Assembly: GCF_001649575.2 (NCBI RefSeq)
Contig: NC_051438.1
Span: 4,374,019-4,438,018, forward strand
Reading direction: 5' to 3'
Length of the DNA stretch: 64,000 nt
Source: Kryptolebias marmoratus
Lineage: Eukaryota; Chordata; Actinopteri; Cyprinodontiformes; Rivulidae
Part shown: positions 21,590-32,258 of the stretch, one piece after another
Position numbering within the stretch: the stretch's first letter is position 1
Layout: every line of letters starts with the position of its first letter
The notes under the pieces: model-generated
What the model saw: only the letters and a program-made list of their open reading frames with translations
Databases searched by the model: none
Told to the model about the DNA's origin: nothing
Translations under genes and position numbers: made by a program

Positions 21590-21840
21590 GGTTGCCATGG
21601 TGAATCAAGGTATTGGTTTTCCACTGATGGTGGCTTTTTACTACATGTTTGCATGCTTTTAACTCAAGGTTAAGATAGAGTTGACTAAACTCATTGTAAT
21701 TAGCCAATCTGGAACTGAAAACTCAAGAGTTTATGGATAAACTCAAAGTTTGTTGTACATCTGTTCTTGAATGCCCCCCTGAACTGTGATGTAAAGTTAG
21801 GCTTTAAGGCGCTATCTCACTGGGCTGTGACTACGTGAAT
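21590..21840. repeat. Probable DNA-transposon remnant with AACTCA/GAGTTT words
   Basis: GGTTGCCATGGTGAATCAAG, then AACTCAAGGTTAAG and GAGTTGACTAAACTCA, is text I associate with fish Harbinger-like elements. The boundary is vague. At 21814-21832 the 19-mer ATCTCACTGGGCTGTGACT occurs; its exact reverse complement lies at 57041-57059. Confidence 0.35.
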
Positions 21841-23800
21841 AACAACATTCATGAGGGAATCTCCAAAACTTCTCACAGTGTTCATGATGGTTCTCAATTT
21901 CCTGGCTTCAGTTGCAGAGGTGCACAGTCCTGTCACTTGGATTTTAAACATGATCAAATAATTAGTTGCACAAATTTTATCTTAAAAATAGTTGCAGAGT
22001 CTCTAACCCATCTCAAACCCATTTTAGTTTTGTTGGTGGTGTGGGCATCTCCAACCTTTCTCAAAAGTATTCGATCTGTATTTAACACCTGCAGAGAGCT
22101 TTCCTCATGACAAAAATTATCCAAGGCTACAGCCCCAAATGTCAAGGTCTAAAAACCACACTGGCAATAAATATTTACTAAAAAACTTCATTTCTAAAGT
22201 GTACTCCAGTAGATTAATCCATGAATGGTGTGGGGGGCAGATGCCAAAGTGGGGACAGTGTGGGTAGAGGTGGTTAACAAAATGATTTCATGGTCAAGAA
22301 TGTGCCATGCCTTTCAAAATAAAATGCAGCCATAAGGCTCACTTGTTCCTTGGTCACAAACATGCAGACTTCAGTGGACTGCAACAAAACAAATTGGCAG
22401 ATTTTCTCACAATTTTGAGCTGCAAACTAGTCTTTAACAGTCACATCCTAATAAGAAACCATCTTAAGCAGCAACAGGGACGCTTCTATAGACAAATGTG
22501 AAAAAAAAGTAAGATATTTTTTGTATTCAGTTGTTGTGGGGCAGAAAAAGAGCCAAGACGGCAACCTTGAAACAGGGTTGTGGGTTTGCTTGTTTATGTC
22601 AAATATGAATATCATCTTGTACAACTATTTTTTAATGATTTTGGCAATAGGTGGTACTTGGACCACTGGTTTAGAGAATATTAACTGTGCTGTGTTGGGC
22701 AGTTTTTTTGGCTATTACAAATACCTGCTAATTACTGCCAAGTGGACTAAATTAGTCTGAAATGATGCTGAAGCTCCTCATAAGGCCCAGGAGAGGAATT
22801 CTGCTGATGAGCTGTTTAATAAACCTAAGTCCTGGATGCTGCCCATCTGCTAAAGGAAGGGGGTTGATGGGGGTGTAGTGGTTTGTTTTACATGTGTAGA
22901 AAATAATTCCGAAGTGACAGAAAGTGCCATCAGTGTCCTGTGTATGTGTTTAGTACGTGGCAGCAGCTCTTGGCAGCAGCAGCCTGCACATGTCAGCTCA
23001 GTTCATTTCACAAACAAGTGTGAAAAGGGCAGAGCCTCTGTTAACGTGTCACAGCTACAGTGTCTGTCTCAAACATGCATGGTGTAGTAAAGGTGTTAGA
23101 TTAGATCCTGTTATTGGTTGGTTCATGCACAGGTGGTGAAATACGTCAGGTGAGCTGGGGATTTGTTGAAAAAACAGAGGTCATCTGAAGTCTGATTAGT
23201 TGAGTTTTCAAGTAAAAACCTTGTGTCTGATGAGAGAGCTGTGAAAAGCCCTAAACAATCCCGCACTGTAGCAACCCATGCATGAAGTCAAATCTTCTCA
23301 CTCCCCCAGCATCAATAGAAAGCAACAGTCTGCAGCATACTTCTAATCCACTGGCATGTATTGTATTACTGGACTCCACATGGGATCCCAGAAGTTGAAT
23401 TTGGTTCCTGTACAAGTTCTAAGTCCTGCCCCTCCATGTGAACAAATGGCACAATAAAATAACAAAAAAAACTTGCATCTTTTTCAGGTGTTGACTCTTG
23501 TTGATACATGTGTATCTTATCGTGCTGCTGTCTGTTCAGATATTCTTTTTTCCACATTCCTACATTTAATTGTATTTTTTTTTCTCATAGACATATATAT
23601 TGACAGCCCAAGTGTACCCACCTTCTCTTGTTGTGAAGTAAAGCTAGGAAGACCTGGTTTATGGGAGCTGTCATGTTGTATTTTTAGGACCAGAGTCTGC
23701 ACACCATGTTCACCTTTGAGGAAGCAGAGTCTGAAGTCTTGAGGTCAAAAACCAAGACTGACCATGAGTGCTACATATGACAGAAACCCAGGACTAATTT
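21841..23800. other. No gene recognised
   Basis: Mixed sequence with short overlapping frames and no domain motif. It may contain internal parts of the element whose end is at 21814, but I cannot delimit them. Confidence 0.45.
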
Positions 23801-23809
23801 GCAGTTACC

Positions 23810-24060
23810 TATGAGGACCTGACAGACAGTACAAGAAGATTAGTAAGACAAGTGGGTAGATTACAATTGCCAACAGTTTAGTGTACAAGGCGAGACAGGG
23901 GAGCTGAGGGAAACTGAACAGGAACATGGATCGCAAAACCCCAAAATACCAGGCTAAACAGGAAAACAGAATAACTAAGAATATCTACTAAACTGAACAG
24001 ACAAACTTATATATTAACTGAACACCCAAAAAACAATGATCTACAGAAAGACTAAACAAT
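23810..24060 (-). repeat. Degenerate LTR-like repeat, paired with 27080-27400
   Basis: Blocks such as CCAGGCTAAACAGGAAAACA and GAATATCTACTAAACTGA are shared in order with 27240-27310 (CCAGGCTACACAGGATAAGA, GAATGTTTACTAAATTTA). The text GATTACAATTGCCAACAG next to GAGACAGGGGAGCTGAGG resembles fish LTR text read on the minus strand. Ends were not found. Confidence 0.4.
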
Positions 24061-24065
24061 TAATC

Positions 24066-25324
24066 GCTTCACTTTAGGTAGGTAGGTAGGTAGGTAGGTA
24101 CATTAATTTATAGAGCACTTTTCAGCACAAGGCGACTCAAAGTGCTTTACAACACAAGAACAAAATTACAGACAAAGTTACAGAACATGATAATGAACAA
24201 AATTACAGACAGGTACAAGATACAATGATAACTAATTGTCTAAATAAGCTAAGCTAAACCAAACAGATCTAAGCATGACTAAATGTACAGAACTAAACTA
24301 CGTGTACAGAAAGATAAAGCTAAACTAAACAGTACCGAATTTCTAAATGGTACCTGTGGCCCACTAAAACAGCCGATGCAGTAATTACTAGGATAGAGAA
24401 AGAGGGAAGGAGGAGGGGGAGAGTGAGAGAGATGACAGAAACAGCGGAAAGTGTGTGTATATGTGTGTATTTGTGTGTAGAGACAGTGAGAAGACGGTGT
24501 GGTGTGTGTTCTGTGTGTGGGTGTGTGTGTGTGTTTGCAGATAGGTCCATGAATCACGTCACAGAGGCCATTGTCTTTGATAATGATGGAATAATATCAG
24601 CGAGCTCTGGATGGACACAGAGATGTAGGCAGAGGGGGACGTCTTGTTTACATAGTTCCAGGAGAAATTTGAAGATAGCTGACCAAGGTCAGCCTAGGGG
24701 AGCCGAATTCACAAACGAACAGTAGTTGTTTTGGTTCAGGCAGACTATTTTTGTCTGCCTTGAAAGTCTTGCTGATACTTCTCAATGGCAAATCCAAACA
24801 GCCAAATTCCAGGACCATTCCGCCTGTTTCGAGCGAAGCAACTTTCTCCAAGATGTAACCCATATTATTCATGAGTTCCAGAAACGCAATTCAGTCTGCC
24901 GTCCTGTATCCACACAGTTTGATTGCCGAACCCATCAAACGAATTTGACGATAAGTCAGGTAACTGCCTAATCCAAACAGCAGAAATCCTGTTATCAGAA
25001 ATCCAAATATGTAAAGATCCTCCACGTCTTCCACAGACAGACTCGATAGACAAACAGGATTCCAACGTTTCCAGGAATCCAATGTGTATCCAGCGAAGAA
25101 TGTCTTCTCAAGGCAAGCTGGCTCTCCTTTGGTCAGCTTTCCCGTCGAGAAAATTTGATCAATTGCGTTGAGAGACCAGCTGACCAGATCCATAGTTTCA
25201 AAAATGTTTGGAGGAGTATGTAAAAAAGAAGTTCCGAAAGCAAAGGAGGGGGGCAGTACAGGAGTCAGAGAGACAGAGAGAAAAGAAACACGTCCGCCTT
25301 CCACCAGGAGCAGAGAGAAAAAAA
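24066..25324 (-). mobile_element. Retroposon encoding a predicted membrane protein, copy 1 (most complete)
   Basis: On the minus strand the element starts near 25324 with a pyrimidine-rich leader (CTCTCTGCTCCTGGTGGAAG) shared with copy 3. It carries the ORF at 25193-24648 and then a long 3' region (including a CA-rich stretch near 24450-24540). It ends in GTAAAGCACTTTGAGTCGCC, AAAAGTGCTCTATAAATTAA and an (ACCT)n microsatellite at about 24070-24100. The tail is that of L2-like LINEs, so transposition by target-primed reverse transcription is inferred. No RT or endonuclease is present: the element is non-autonomous or has lost ORF2. Confidence 0.75.
24648..25193 (-). pseudogene. Repeat-encoded single-pass membrane protein ORF, one in-frame stop
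   Basis: Reading starts at the ATG at 25193 and covers 181 sense positions, broken once by TGA at codon 101 (24891-24893). The frame resumes unchanged to a stop at 24648. The N-terminus is MDLVSWSLNAIDQIFSTGKL. A soluble part with Cys27 and Cys48 follows, then an acidic SVEDVED (53-59) and a strongly hydrophobic segment at about 60-80 (YIFGFLITGFLLFGLGSYLT). Basic residues (YRQIRLMG) come next, consistent with a transmembrane helix with the positive side C-terminal. Codons 102-125 look helical/coiled-coil-like (LELMNNMGYILEKVASLE). The stop probably arose from CGA by CpG decay. The chosen start is supported because copies 2 and 3 begin similarity in the same leader and codon. I do not recognise the family. 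An LTR or LINE accessory ORF is possible. Confidence 0.65.
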
Positions 25325-26930
25325 AAGTGTGAAAAAGAGGCGATTAAAACTGATGTGGAAGGTGTTTTGTTTTTTTTGTTTTTTTTTTTTTCAAAAGCAA
25401 GAACACTCTTGAAAACTAAAATATGTGTCATGAAGAGTCATGGGATCATGCAGGAAATAGCAGCCAGCAGTACCTCTATTGGTGGGTTAATAGAAGATCA
25501 TGGGAGGTTTGGTGTGCCCTGTTCAGAGGTGGTGTCTTCTGGCCTCAAGAAGACACCATCTTAAGGATGGCAGTGGCTCTCATGGGTTATATATAATCTT
25601 GTTTTCACCACCTACTAAGATCAGCTGTAGAGGTGCAAAAATGTCCATTTTGTCAGTAGTATAACCACTGTCTCTTTGAGTTGTTTCTAGTTACACACCT
25701 AAAGATGATGCTGAAATGCTAAAGAAAATACAAAAACAATGTGGCTTAAAAAAATAAGTACGTCTGCTGTTTTTAAAATGTAAACAGAAACGGCACAAAG
25801 AGCTGTCCAAGAGCCTGAAAAAGTTAGATATAGGGGTTCATTTCTCTAATTTCTTTCAACATCATTGTGCAGAACAACACTTCCACTGCAGCTCGAGAAA
25901 GAAACAGTTTCTTTAAAAGATTATACTGTTGCCTGGATCAAGTAAGACAGTTTTAAAAATGTCATAAATATGAGAGTTTTGGAATTCAAATTCAGACACA
26001 TGAGAGGTGTGATTTTTAAATGTAATTATTTGGGGTCTAACAAGAACGTTCTGAGACAAGACAAGATAATGGGTTTGTGAGGACAAGACAAGATTTTACT
26101 TGTATTTTTGAAAGCAAAATCTTTTTCTAGTAACTCAACTGACTGACCTCTCTCCTGTCTGATTTCTCCTGAGTCTCTTCAAACCATAGAACGATTCTTC
26201 AAGCACACATGACCTGCTAACATCTCAATAAAGCTGTGTGACCTTCGAACTCAAGGCGCTTAAACCTAATTTTACAAGGGGCCAAAATTATCATTATCAT
26301 TATTATATCTTTTTTTTCTTAAAAAATAAATACATTTACTGTGTTTTTCATATTTTCTATGTCCAAATATGCATACAGAGAAATCAAATTATATATTTTT
26401 TATCAGTCAGAACAGATAGGTTTTTTTTTTTTAAGTAAAAAAAAAAGTTGTTTTTTTTTGTCTTAATAATTTTTTTTTTACTGTTTCTAAGACAAGCATT
26501 CTAGCACATATCAAAATCTAGAAAAAATAATTCTAACTGCTGCTAACATTTCATTTAAATATTACAATGAAAGCAAACAATCCGGATTAAGTAAATTCGG
26601 ACAAATACTCTGTAGCTGTAGCTGTGATGAGCTCTGAGTCTGAGTTGAATGACTGACTGAAGTGGATATAAGAGTGAAACCTCTTTGTGTATTCTTTTAT
26701 TTTTTTCATCACAGAGAAAAAATTCTCACACTTATAAAAAAAATAAATAAACAGCTTGCATGGGAGAGGCTCAGTTTATTTAACTCTTTTTCTCTCAACA
26801 CAAATGGATAAATAAAATGTTCAAACTTTATTTTCTCAGCTTCAAAGCATCATTTGAACTTGGCTCTAAGTGTGTTCTGTTTTTAACTCAAATGTACTGA
26901 AATGTTTGTTGTTTAGTGGTGGTTGGTTAG
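25325..26930. other. AT-rich stretch without recognised genes; one perfect hairpin
   Basis: An 11-bp perfect inverted repeat, TGGTGTCTTCT / AGAAGACACCA with a 7-nt loop, lies at 25530-25558. Long T-rich runs are at 25365-25393 and 26420-26480. Nothing else is identifiable. Confidence 0.5.
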
Positions 26931-26934
26931 GACT

Positions 26935-27400
26935 AAAGATTGCAGACAGGCAGGTTTAAATCTAACAATGTAATTTATTGATGAAAATTAAATTTCAGAG
27001 ACAGAAGGATGACCAAAAAAAATCAAAACTAAACAGAATTACGTTTGAGAAAGTGATAGAGAGTGAGTAAAGCCACAGAGGTTATAACTACGGGGAGGGA
27101 TGATTAGCAAGTGGAAGAAGGTGGGTTGATTAAAATTTGCTGATAAAGAGTATCTGTCTGACAACGTAACACTAAGAGTAACACCTTTCTCCTTACCCCT
27201 TGTTGAGGGAATCTATGAACAGATACATGCAACATAAAAACCAAACAAGGCCAGGCTACACAGGATAAGAGACTGACTAAGAATGTTTACTAAATTTAAA
27301 GACCAACAAAAAAAACTCATACAGAAACATACTGATACATAAAAAGAAATACTAAAATCTATAGAAATAGAAAGACATTTAGTGAGGGTGGACACTTTTC
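26935..27400 (-). repeat. Degenerate LTR-like repeat, paired with 23810-24060
   Basis: The shared blocks are described at 23810. A TTTATTGATG at about 26972 would be an AATAAA on the minus strand, which would fit an LTR in minus orientation. Borders and target duplication were not found, so this is tentative. Confidence 0.35.
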
Positions 27401-27429
27401 TTCTCGCCATTTCCCCCAACCTCCCGCCC

Positions 27430-29210
27430 TCCCATCTGTCCTTATTTTTGATTGTCTTTCTTTCCTTGGAGCCTCTCTTTGCATATTTTCTGAATTAAAT
27501 TATTATAGATCTGGTCAGCTAGTCTCTCAACACAATAGATCAATTTTTCTCGACACGAAGACAGGGCACAGGAGAGCCCTCTTGCTCTGACGGAACATTT
27601 CCAGCTGGATACATGATGGATTCCTTGTCATGATGGGCTTAACTAAACTTTTAACCCACATGCAAAAACACCATGCAGAAGAGAGATGAAAAAGATAATT
27701 ATTTATTAGCAAAAAAACCGAACAGAAATGGGTCGAGGTCCAGTCCGGGAGCCGGGCTGCTGAGTGTTCAGCACGCTGGAGAAAACAACAACGGAGATGG
27801 TGAGTTTGCGGTCGTCGGAAAAAAGGAAACTTAACTTTTGAACGGTGAGTAGGGAGAGCTTACTTGGTCGGAGTTAGGGTTAGGGTCTCCTTTGGTTCCG
27901 GGTAGTCCTTCCAGTGGTCAGGGGTGCAAAAGGGTTCTTTGGTGCGCCGGAGGAAGCTCGGAAGAGGGGCAGCGCAGGAGGGCGGACAAGTTAGCAGCAT
28001 CTTGGAAGCGTCGGGGAAGCAGACGGACTGCCAATCGGACTTGAGCTGGAGATCGGAGTTCTACTCTCACCGATGGGTGTGGGGGCTCGGGCATCCGTGG
28101 GGTAAAGCCCACGGCGTCACGAGGAAACAACGAGAACCAGGTCAGGTTCTACGGAGATCACCTGAGGGGAACAGAAGCCACAGGGAAACAAATTACTCTC
28201 GGGTCACAAGGAGGCGAGAAACAATGCAAAGTACTCTGAGCAGGCTCGGAGGGGCTGTGAGATACCATCACTGGCAACACTCTGGCGTTGAGGTACTGGC
28301 AGTCCGCTTCTCTTAAGCTGCCGGTAACGAGGTGATTGTCCACCGGTGTGAGGATGATGTCAGCTCAGACGCCCTCCTGCCAGCCGACTACAGGACTCCC
28401 CCTAGTGGAGAAAAAACCCCAAACAACCCCGGGACCTAACATTCCTGGGGAAAGTGGAAGATTGTGTGTTTATCTATAATGTTGGTCAAGGATATTGAAG
28501 ACGTGTACATAATTTGATTTTTGATAACATGATTTCTGCTTTTTGGACTTACCTTTTGTGGTTACCTGGCTACCTGCTCTGTGTGAAGGAATGTGTCGAT
28601 CAGTGAACGCTCAGACTCAGTTGCTGTGCGAACGGAGGTAAATACTAGACATGACTCTTGTGAATCGCTGGCCAGCTGTGGACCTTAGAACTTGCTGGCC
28701 AAATGGAATCAACCTTGAAGAAGTTACTGACTTGGCCCGGCTTGGAGGACAACAATAATTTGGCTGTTTGGATTTGCCACTGAGCTGTACCTGTGAAACT
28801 CTTAAGGCTGGCATGAAATTAATGGCATCGGTCTGACCTAAACAGTTCTGACATCTGAATCTGGCTCCACTGAGTTGGCCTTGGAAGGCTGGCTATCTCA
28901 AAATTCTCCTGGATGTTATGTAAACTTGATGCTCTTCTCTCCCAGGACACCTGTGGACCTGTCCCGGCTAGGTCCCAAGGCCGGCTGATGAAACTTTCCA
29001 TCACTATCAGGACTATGACACTGAGGCCTATCTGGAATCAGTATCTGTGGGCGTCCCGCCACCATCGCTGTTACTCTCTAGTTCCTTCCCTCCCTTACTC
29101 CCTCCACACACCCCGGTAGCTCCATCCCTCCCTCCTTCTCTGATGTTTTGCCTTCATGACTCAACCACGGATATGCGAAAGAATATGAGTGAGTAAATAA
29201 AAAATTTTAA
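27430..29210 (+). mobile_element. Membrane-protein retroposon, copy 2, split by a solo LTR
   Basis: Left part (to 27625): GGAGCCTCTCTTTGCAT leader, then GATCTGGTCAGCTAGTCTCT encoding DLVS-stop-SLNTIDQFFSTR..GEPSC...GYMMDS. The start codon is ATA and a TAG is present, so it is dead. Right part from 28442: GGGGAAAGTGGAAGATTGTG, then 28491-28553 encoding DIEDVYII-stop-FLIT-stop-FLLFGLT. This matches the DVEDLYIFGFLITGFLLFGLG membrane helix of copy 1; both stops replace glycine codons. Later blocks (ATTTGGCTGTTTGGATTTGC at about 28757; TTCTCCTGGATGTTATGTAA at about 28904) also match copy 1. The 3' border near 29210 is approximate, because the L2-like tail is not seen here. Confidence 0.75.
27626..28441 (-). 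mobile_element. Solo LTR, 816 bp, inside membrane-protein retroposon copy 2
   Basis: It begins TGTCATGATGGG and ends GGACCTAACA on the plus strand, flanked on both sides by TTCCT (27621-27625 and 28442-28446). Removing it and one TTCCT restores GATTCCTGGGGAAAGTGGAA, which aligns with GATTCCTGGAGAAAATGGAA of copy 3. The insertion is therefore certain. On the minus strand AATAAATAATTATC lies near the 3' end, giving minus orientation (TGTTAGGTCC...CATCATGACA). It is GC-richer than its surroundings. The frames in it (27918-28343) are not gene-like. Confidence 0.93.
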
Positions 29211-29610
29211 AAAACAGGAAAAAGGATGAAGGATGAAGGGGGAAACTCTTTGTGACTGCCTGGAAACCAAACAAAAAGTTGTCAGGAGGCAATTGGGAAT
29301 GAAATCATTTAATTTCACAAAAACTCAAAACTTATCTGTTGCAGGAAACTGGTTTAATTGAAATCAAACAGAAAGGCCAAAATTCAATGAGAAGAGTATA
29401 ATGAATAAATAAAGAGGAACCTTGATGAAAACATTGGCACTCAAAAAAGGAAACTGTACTGAATACATATTGAGTTATTCAGTCATTACAACTGCTCTGT
29501 ATACTTTTGGTTATTCCCTGCTGAGCAGTGAAACCAAGGGAAAGACTAAAAAGGCAGGAAGACCAAGACCAAAGACCAATGATTCCAAATAATACAGTAA
29601 CACAAATCAG
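29211..29610. other. No feature recognised
   Basis: AT-rich sequence without a named repeat or coding signal. Confidence 0.5.
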
Positions 29611-29615
29611 AGATG

Positions 29616-29970
29616 CTAATAAAACCATCCATCACCTATTTCCACTTGATCCTGTTTAGGATCACATGGAGTTGGTGCCTATCTCCAGCAGTCATTGAAC
29701 AAAATGCCCTGGACTGGTCGCCAGTCCATACAAGGTCACATAGGTCACATAGAAACAACCACTCACACTCACACCTAGGGCCAATTCAGAATCACGGATG
29801 AACCTGATATGCTTGTTTTTGGACAATGGGAGAAAATAGGAGAACCCAGGGAAAACCCACACATGAATAGGGGGAACATGCAAACTCTACACAAAAAGAC
29901 CTCAGCCACCATTCCAACCAGGATCTCCTTGCTGTGAAGCAACAACTCTAACCAAATGTGTCACTGTGTG
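29616..29970 (-). mobile_element. tRNA-derived fish SINE
   Basis: Read on the minus strand, the head near 29965 (TGGTTAGAGTTGTTGCTTCA, then GGATCCTGGTTGGAATGG in diverged form) resembles tRNA A and B boxes. The body has the abundant teleost phrases AACATGCAAACTCTACAC, GGAGAACCCAGGG, CACTCACACTCACACCTA and GGACTGGTCGCCAGTCCAT (plus-strand text). It ends in a (GATG)n-type tail (CCATCCATC at 29624). It is a retroposed copy, not a tRNA gene. Confidence 0.75.
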
Positions 29971-30559
29971 CAAATAAAAATATTATACAAGACAGACCAA
30001 AAAAACATTAAATTAAGAGCCTAGGATTTTGGCAAAACAACCTGCGGCAGATGGTGCATTTAGGGTTTGTGTTTGTTATTAACTTTTACAAAATTTATTT
30101 TTTACACACTGAATTATTTTTATTTGACTACTATATTTCCGTCTTTTTTCAGATTTAACTTTTGCTATAGTTTCTGCCCCTGGCGACTCATAGCAAGATT
30201 CCCTATCCTTAGAGCTTTTTCACCCTTCACTCTATATGATTAATTGCAAAAATTTCAAATCCTGTCTGCCATTCATCTCCCTTATTTCCAGCCATCAAGA
30301 CCAGCCTCAGCTTCCAAGATTCAATCATCTCTAAGTTGCCTTTTTAGTCTTTCTACTTGTGCTCCTGCTGATTCTGTCATAAAAATGAAGGATTGAAATG
30401 AACAGTGACAAAACTCTGTAGGTGTAGATTTTAAAATGTTTATAATTAAACAAGAGACTCGGGGATTGACAGCTACTGGGAGATTAATTTTACATCAAAC
30501 AAAATCTGTTAGCACTTGCAGTCTGCAATAGGCCTGACTTTCAACTTCCACCACAACAA

Positions 30560-30790
30560 ATTTTATCTCAGTATTTGTAAAACTGAAAGAGTTATAGCAT
30601 ATCTGTGTGTTTTAAAGTCCATTAGCTGTGGTGGCCCTCTTGAACTAGGCTTACTGCAAAAGTTAATAATTTTTAGATATATGTATGATTACTTTCTGGG
30701 TTTCATTAAAATCTGTCCAGTTGTTTGTGAAATATTTTGAAAACATACACAAGCAAACATATATAGACACACATAATATTACATGATCAC
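30560..30790. repeat. AGAGTTATAGC satellite-like monomer
   Basis: AGAGTTATAGCATATC, TTAGCTGTGGTGGCCCTCTT, GATTACTTTCTGGGTTTCAT and AAAATCTGTCCAGTTGTTTG align in order with 18580-18730. Confidence 0.6.
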
Positions 30791-31387
30791 CTAATATTAT
30801 GGTGACAGATGATAATTAACTGTTGGACAGTCTTTCAAGTGGAATCCTCACATAGAAAGTAACAACAAATATGTATGCCTTCATTTTACGTCTTTCAAAC
30901 TACAATCACATATAGTTATTTGGTTAATAACTATGCAACAAAAGCTGCTTGTGTGACTTCAAAATGCCAGTGAGTGTTGTGTAAAGCAAAAAAGGCCTTG
31001 TGTTTGACAGTTGTAGCTTAGTATCCAAGTATATTTTGCATAGACATGCATCACTTGTTGGCATGCTGGATTTGTCTCTTTCCTTCAGAATACTCCAGGC
31101 TCTAGTGTCTGACATTGCCACAACTCTTACATGGACATCCTCATTCAAGACTAAATCTGAAGCAAAGCCCAATGTCTACCCTGGGACTGTTGTGGTTTAT
31201 GGAAATGGTCTGCTTGTCTATTCCAAGCCTGAATCTCTGGATTGGGCTTATGTTCCCACAGAAGATGCAGGGTTGCATTGCCTTTTGAACTGAAAATGTC
31301 TTAACCACCAGGACCATCCGTGTGTTTTCTAACTAGAAGCCATGTCTGAATAAAGACATGCAGACTTAGCTCAGGGTATGGGACTGC
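30791..31387. other. No gene supported
   Basis: A 97-codon open frame (31000-31293, plus) is present, but I recognise nothing in it and see no splice or promoter context. I therefore leave it uncalled. Confidence 0.45.
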
Positions 31388-31527
31388 CTTTTCTCTCTGC
31401 TCCTGGTGGAAGGCGGGCGTGTTTCTTTTCTTTCTGTCTCTCTGTCTCCTGAACCCCCCTCTCTCTGCCTCTCTGCCCTGCTCCCTTTTTGGAGCCTCTC
31501 TTTGCATTTCTCCAAAATTTATAAACT

Positions 31528-31713
31528 ATGGATCTGGTCAGCTGGTCTCTCAACACAATTGATCAAATTTTCTGGACAGGTAGGCTGAGCAAAGGAAAGC
31601 CAGCTTGCCCTGAGGAGACACTCTTTGCTGGATACACAATTGATTCCTGGAGAAAATGGAATATTGTTTGTCTATTGAGTTTGTCCCCTCCCCTCCTTCA
31701 CTATTTTAATTAG
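31528..31713 (+). pseudogene. Truncated membrane-protein ORF of copy 3
   Basis: This 61-codon frame begins MDLVSWSLNTIDQIFWTGRL. It retains the N-terminal half including the conserved cysteines, GYTIDSW and IVCL.SLS. It then ends with unrelated residues (PPLLHYFN) before a stop, so the acidic VEDVED motif and the hydrophobic helix seen in copies 1 and 2 are missing. It is useful as an independent check of the start codon and N-terminal sequence of the family. Confidence 0.65.
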
Positions 31714-32258
31714 TAATTCTTATGTTGGCTGCTTAGCGGGCATTTGGTACTGTTAGAAAGTCTTTTGTACCATTAGTTTTAGCATTGTCATGTTTTAGCT
31801 TTTTTAGCCTTCCTGTACATTTAGTTTAGTTTAGTTTATCTTAGCTCATATTTTACATATTGTTAGATTCCTAATTGTTGTTTAGTTCAGCTTTAACTTT
31901 ATCCTGATTTTATTTAGATTATTGGGGCCTGCCAGCAGTGCATAGAGAGCAGTACAATGCATGCAGGCACCTATTACTCTACACCGAATAGAATGTCTCT
32001 TTATTATTTATTTTTCATCCGTTACCCTTAATGCGTCCCGAACTGGGCAGAGAACCCCCACAAATTTTATATCAGAACGACCGGCTCGGTCTCGGCATGA
32101 GGGCTACTATTTTTATTCGCGTTTCGTGTTACTATGGCGACGTAATCGCCAAAAAACACGCAAAAATTTTGGAATTTTCGTGAAATTTTGTCAGTTACAC
32201 TCTAACCTCACTAACGAGCTAGAGTGTGGAGCTGTCTGAGCGCAACACATTTTTTAGC

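Noticed and set aside
27868..27886. GTTAGGGTTAGGG as interstitial telomere repeat
   Set aside because: Only two units, located inside the solo LTR at 27626-28441.
31000..31293. 97-codon plus-strand ORF as a gene
   Set aside because: No recognised domain, no splice or poly(A) context, and it adjoins repeat DNA.
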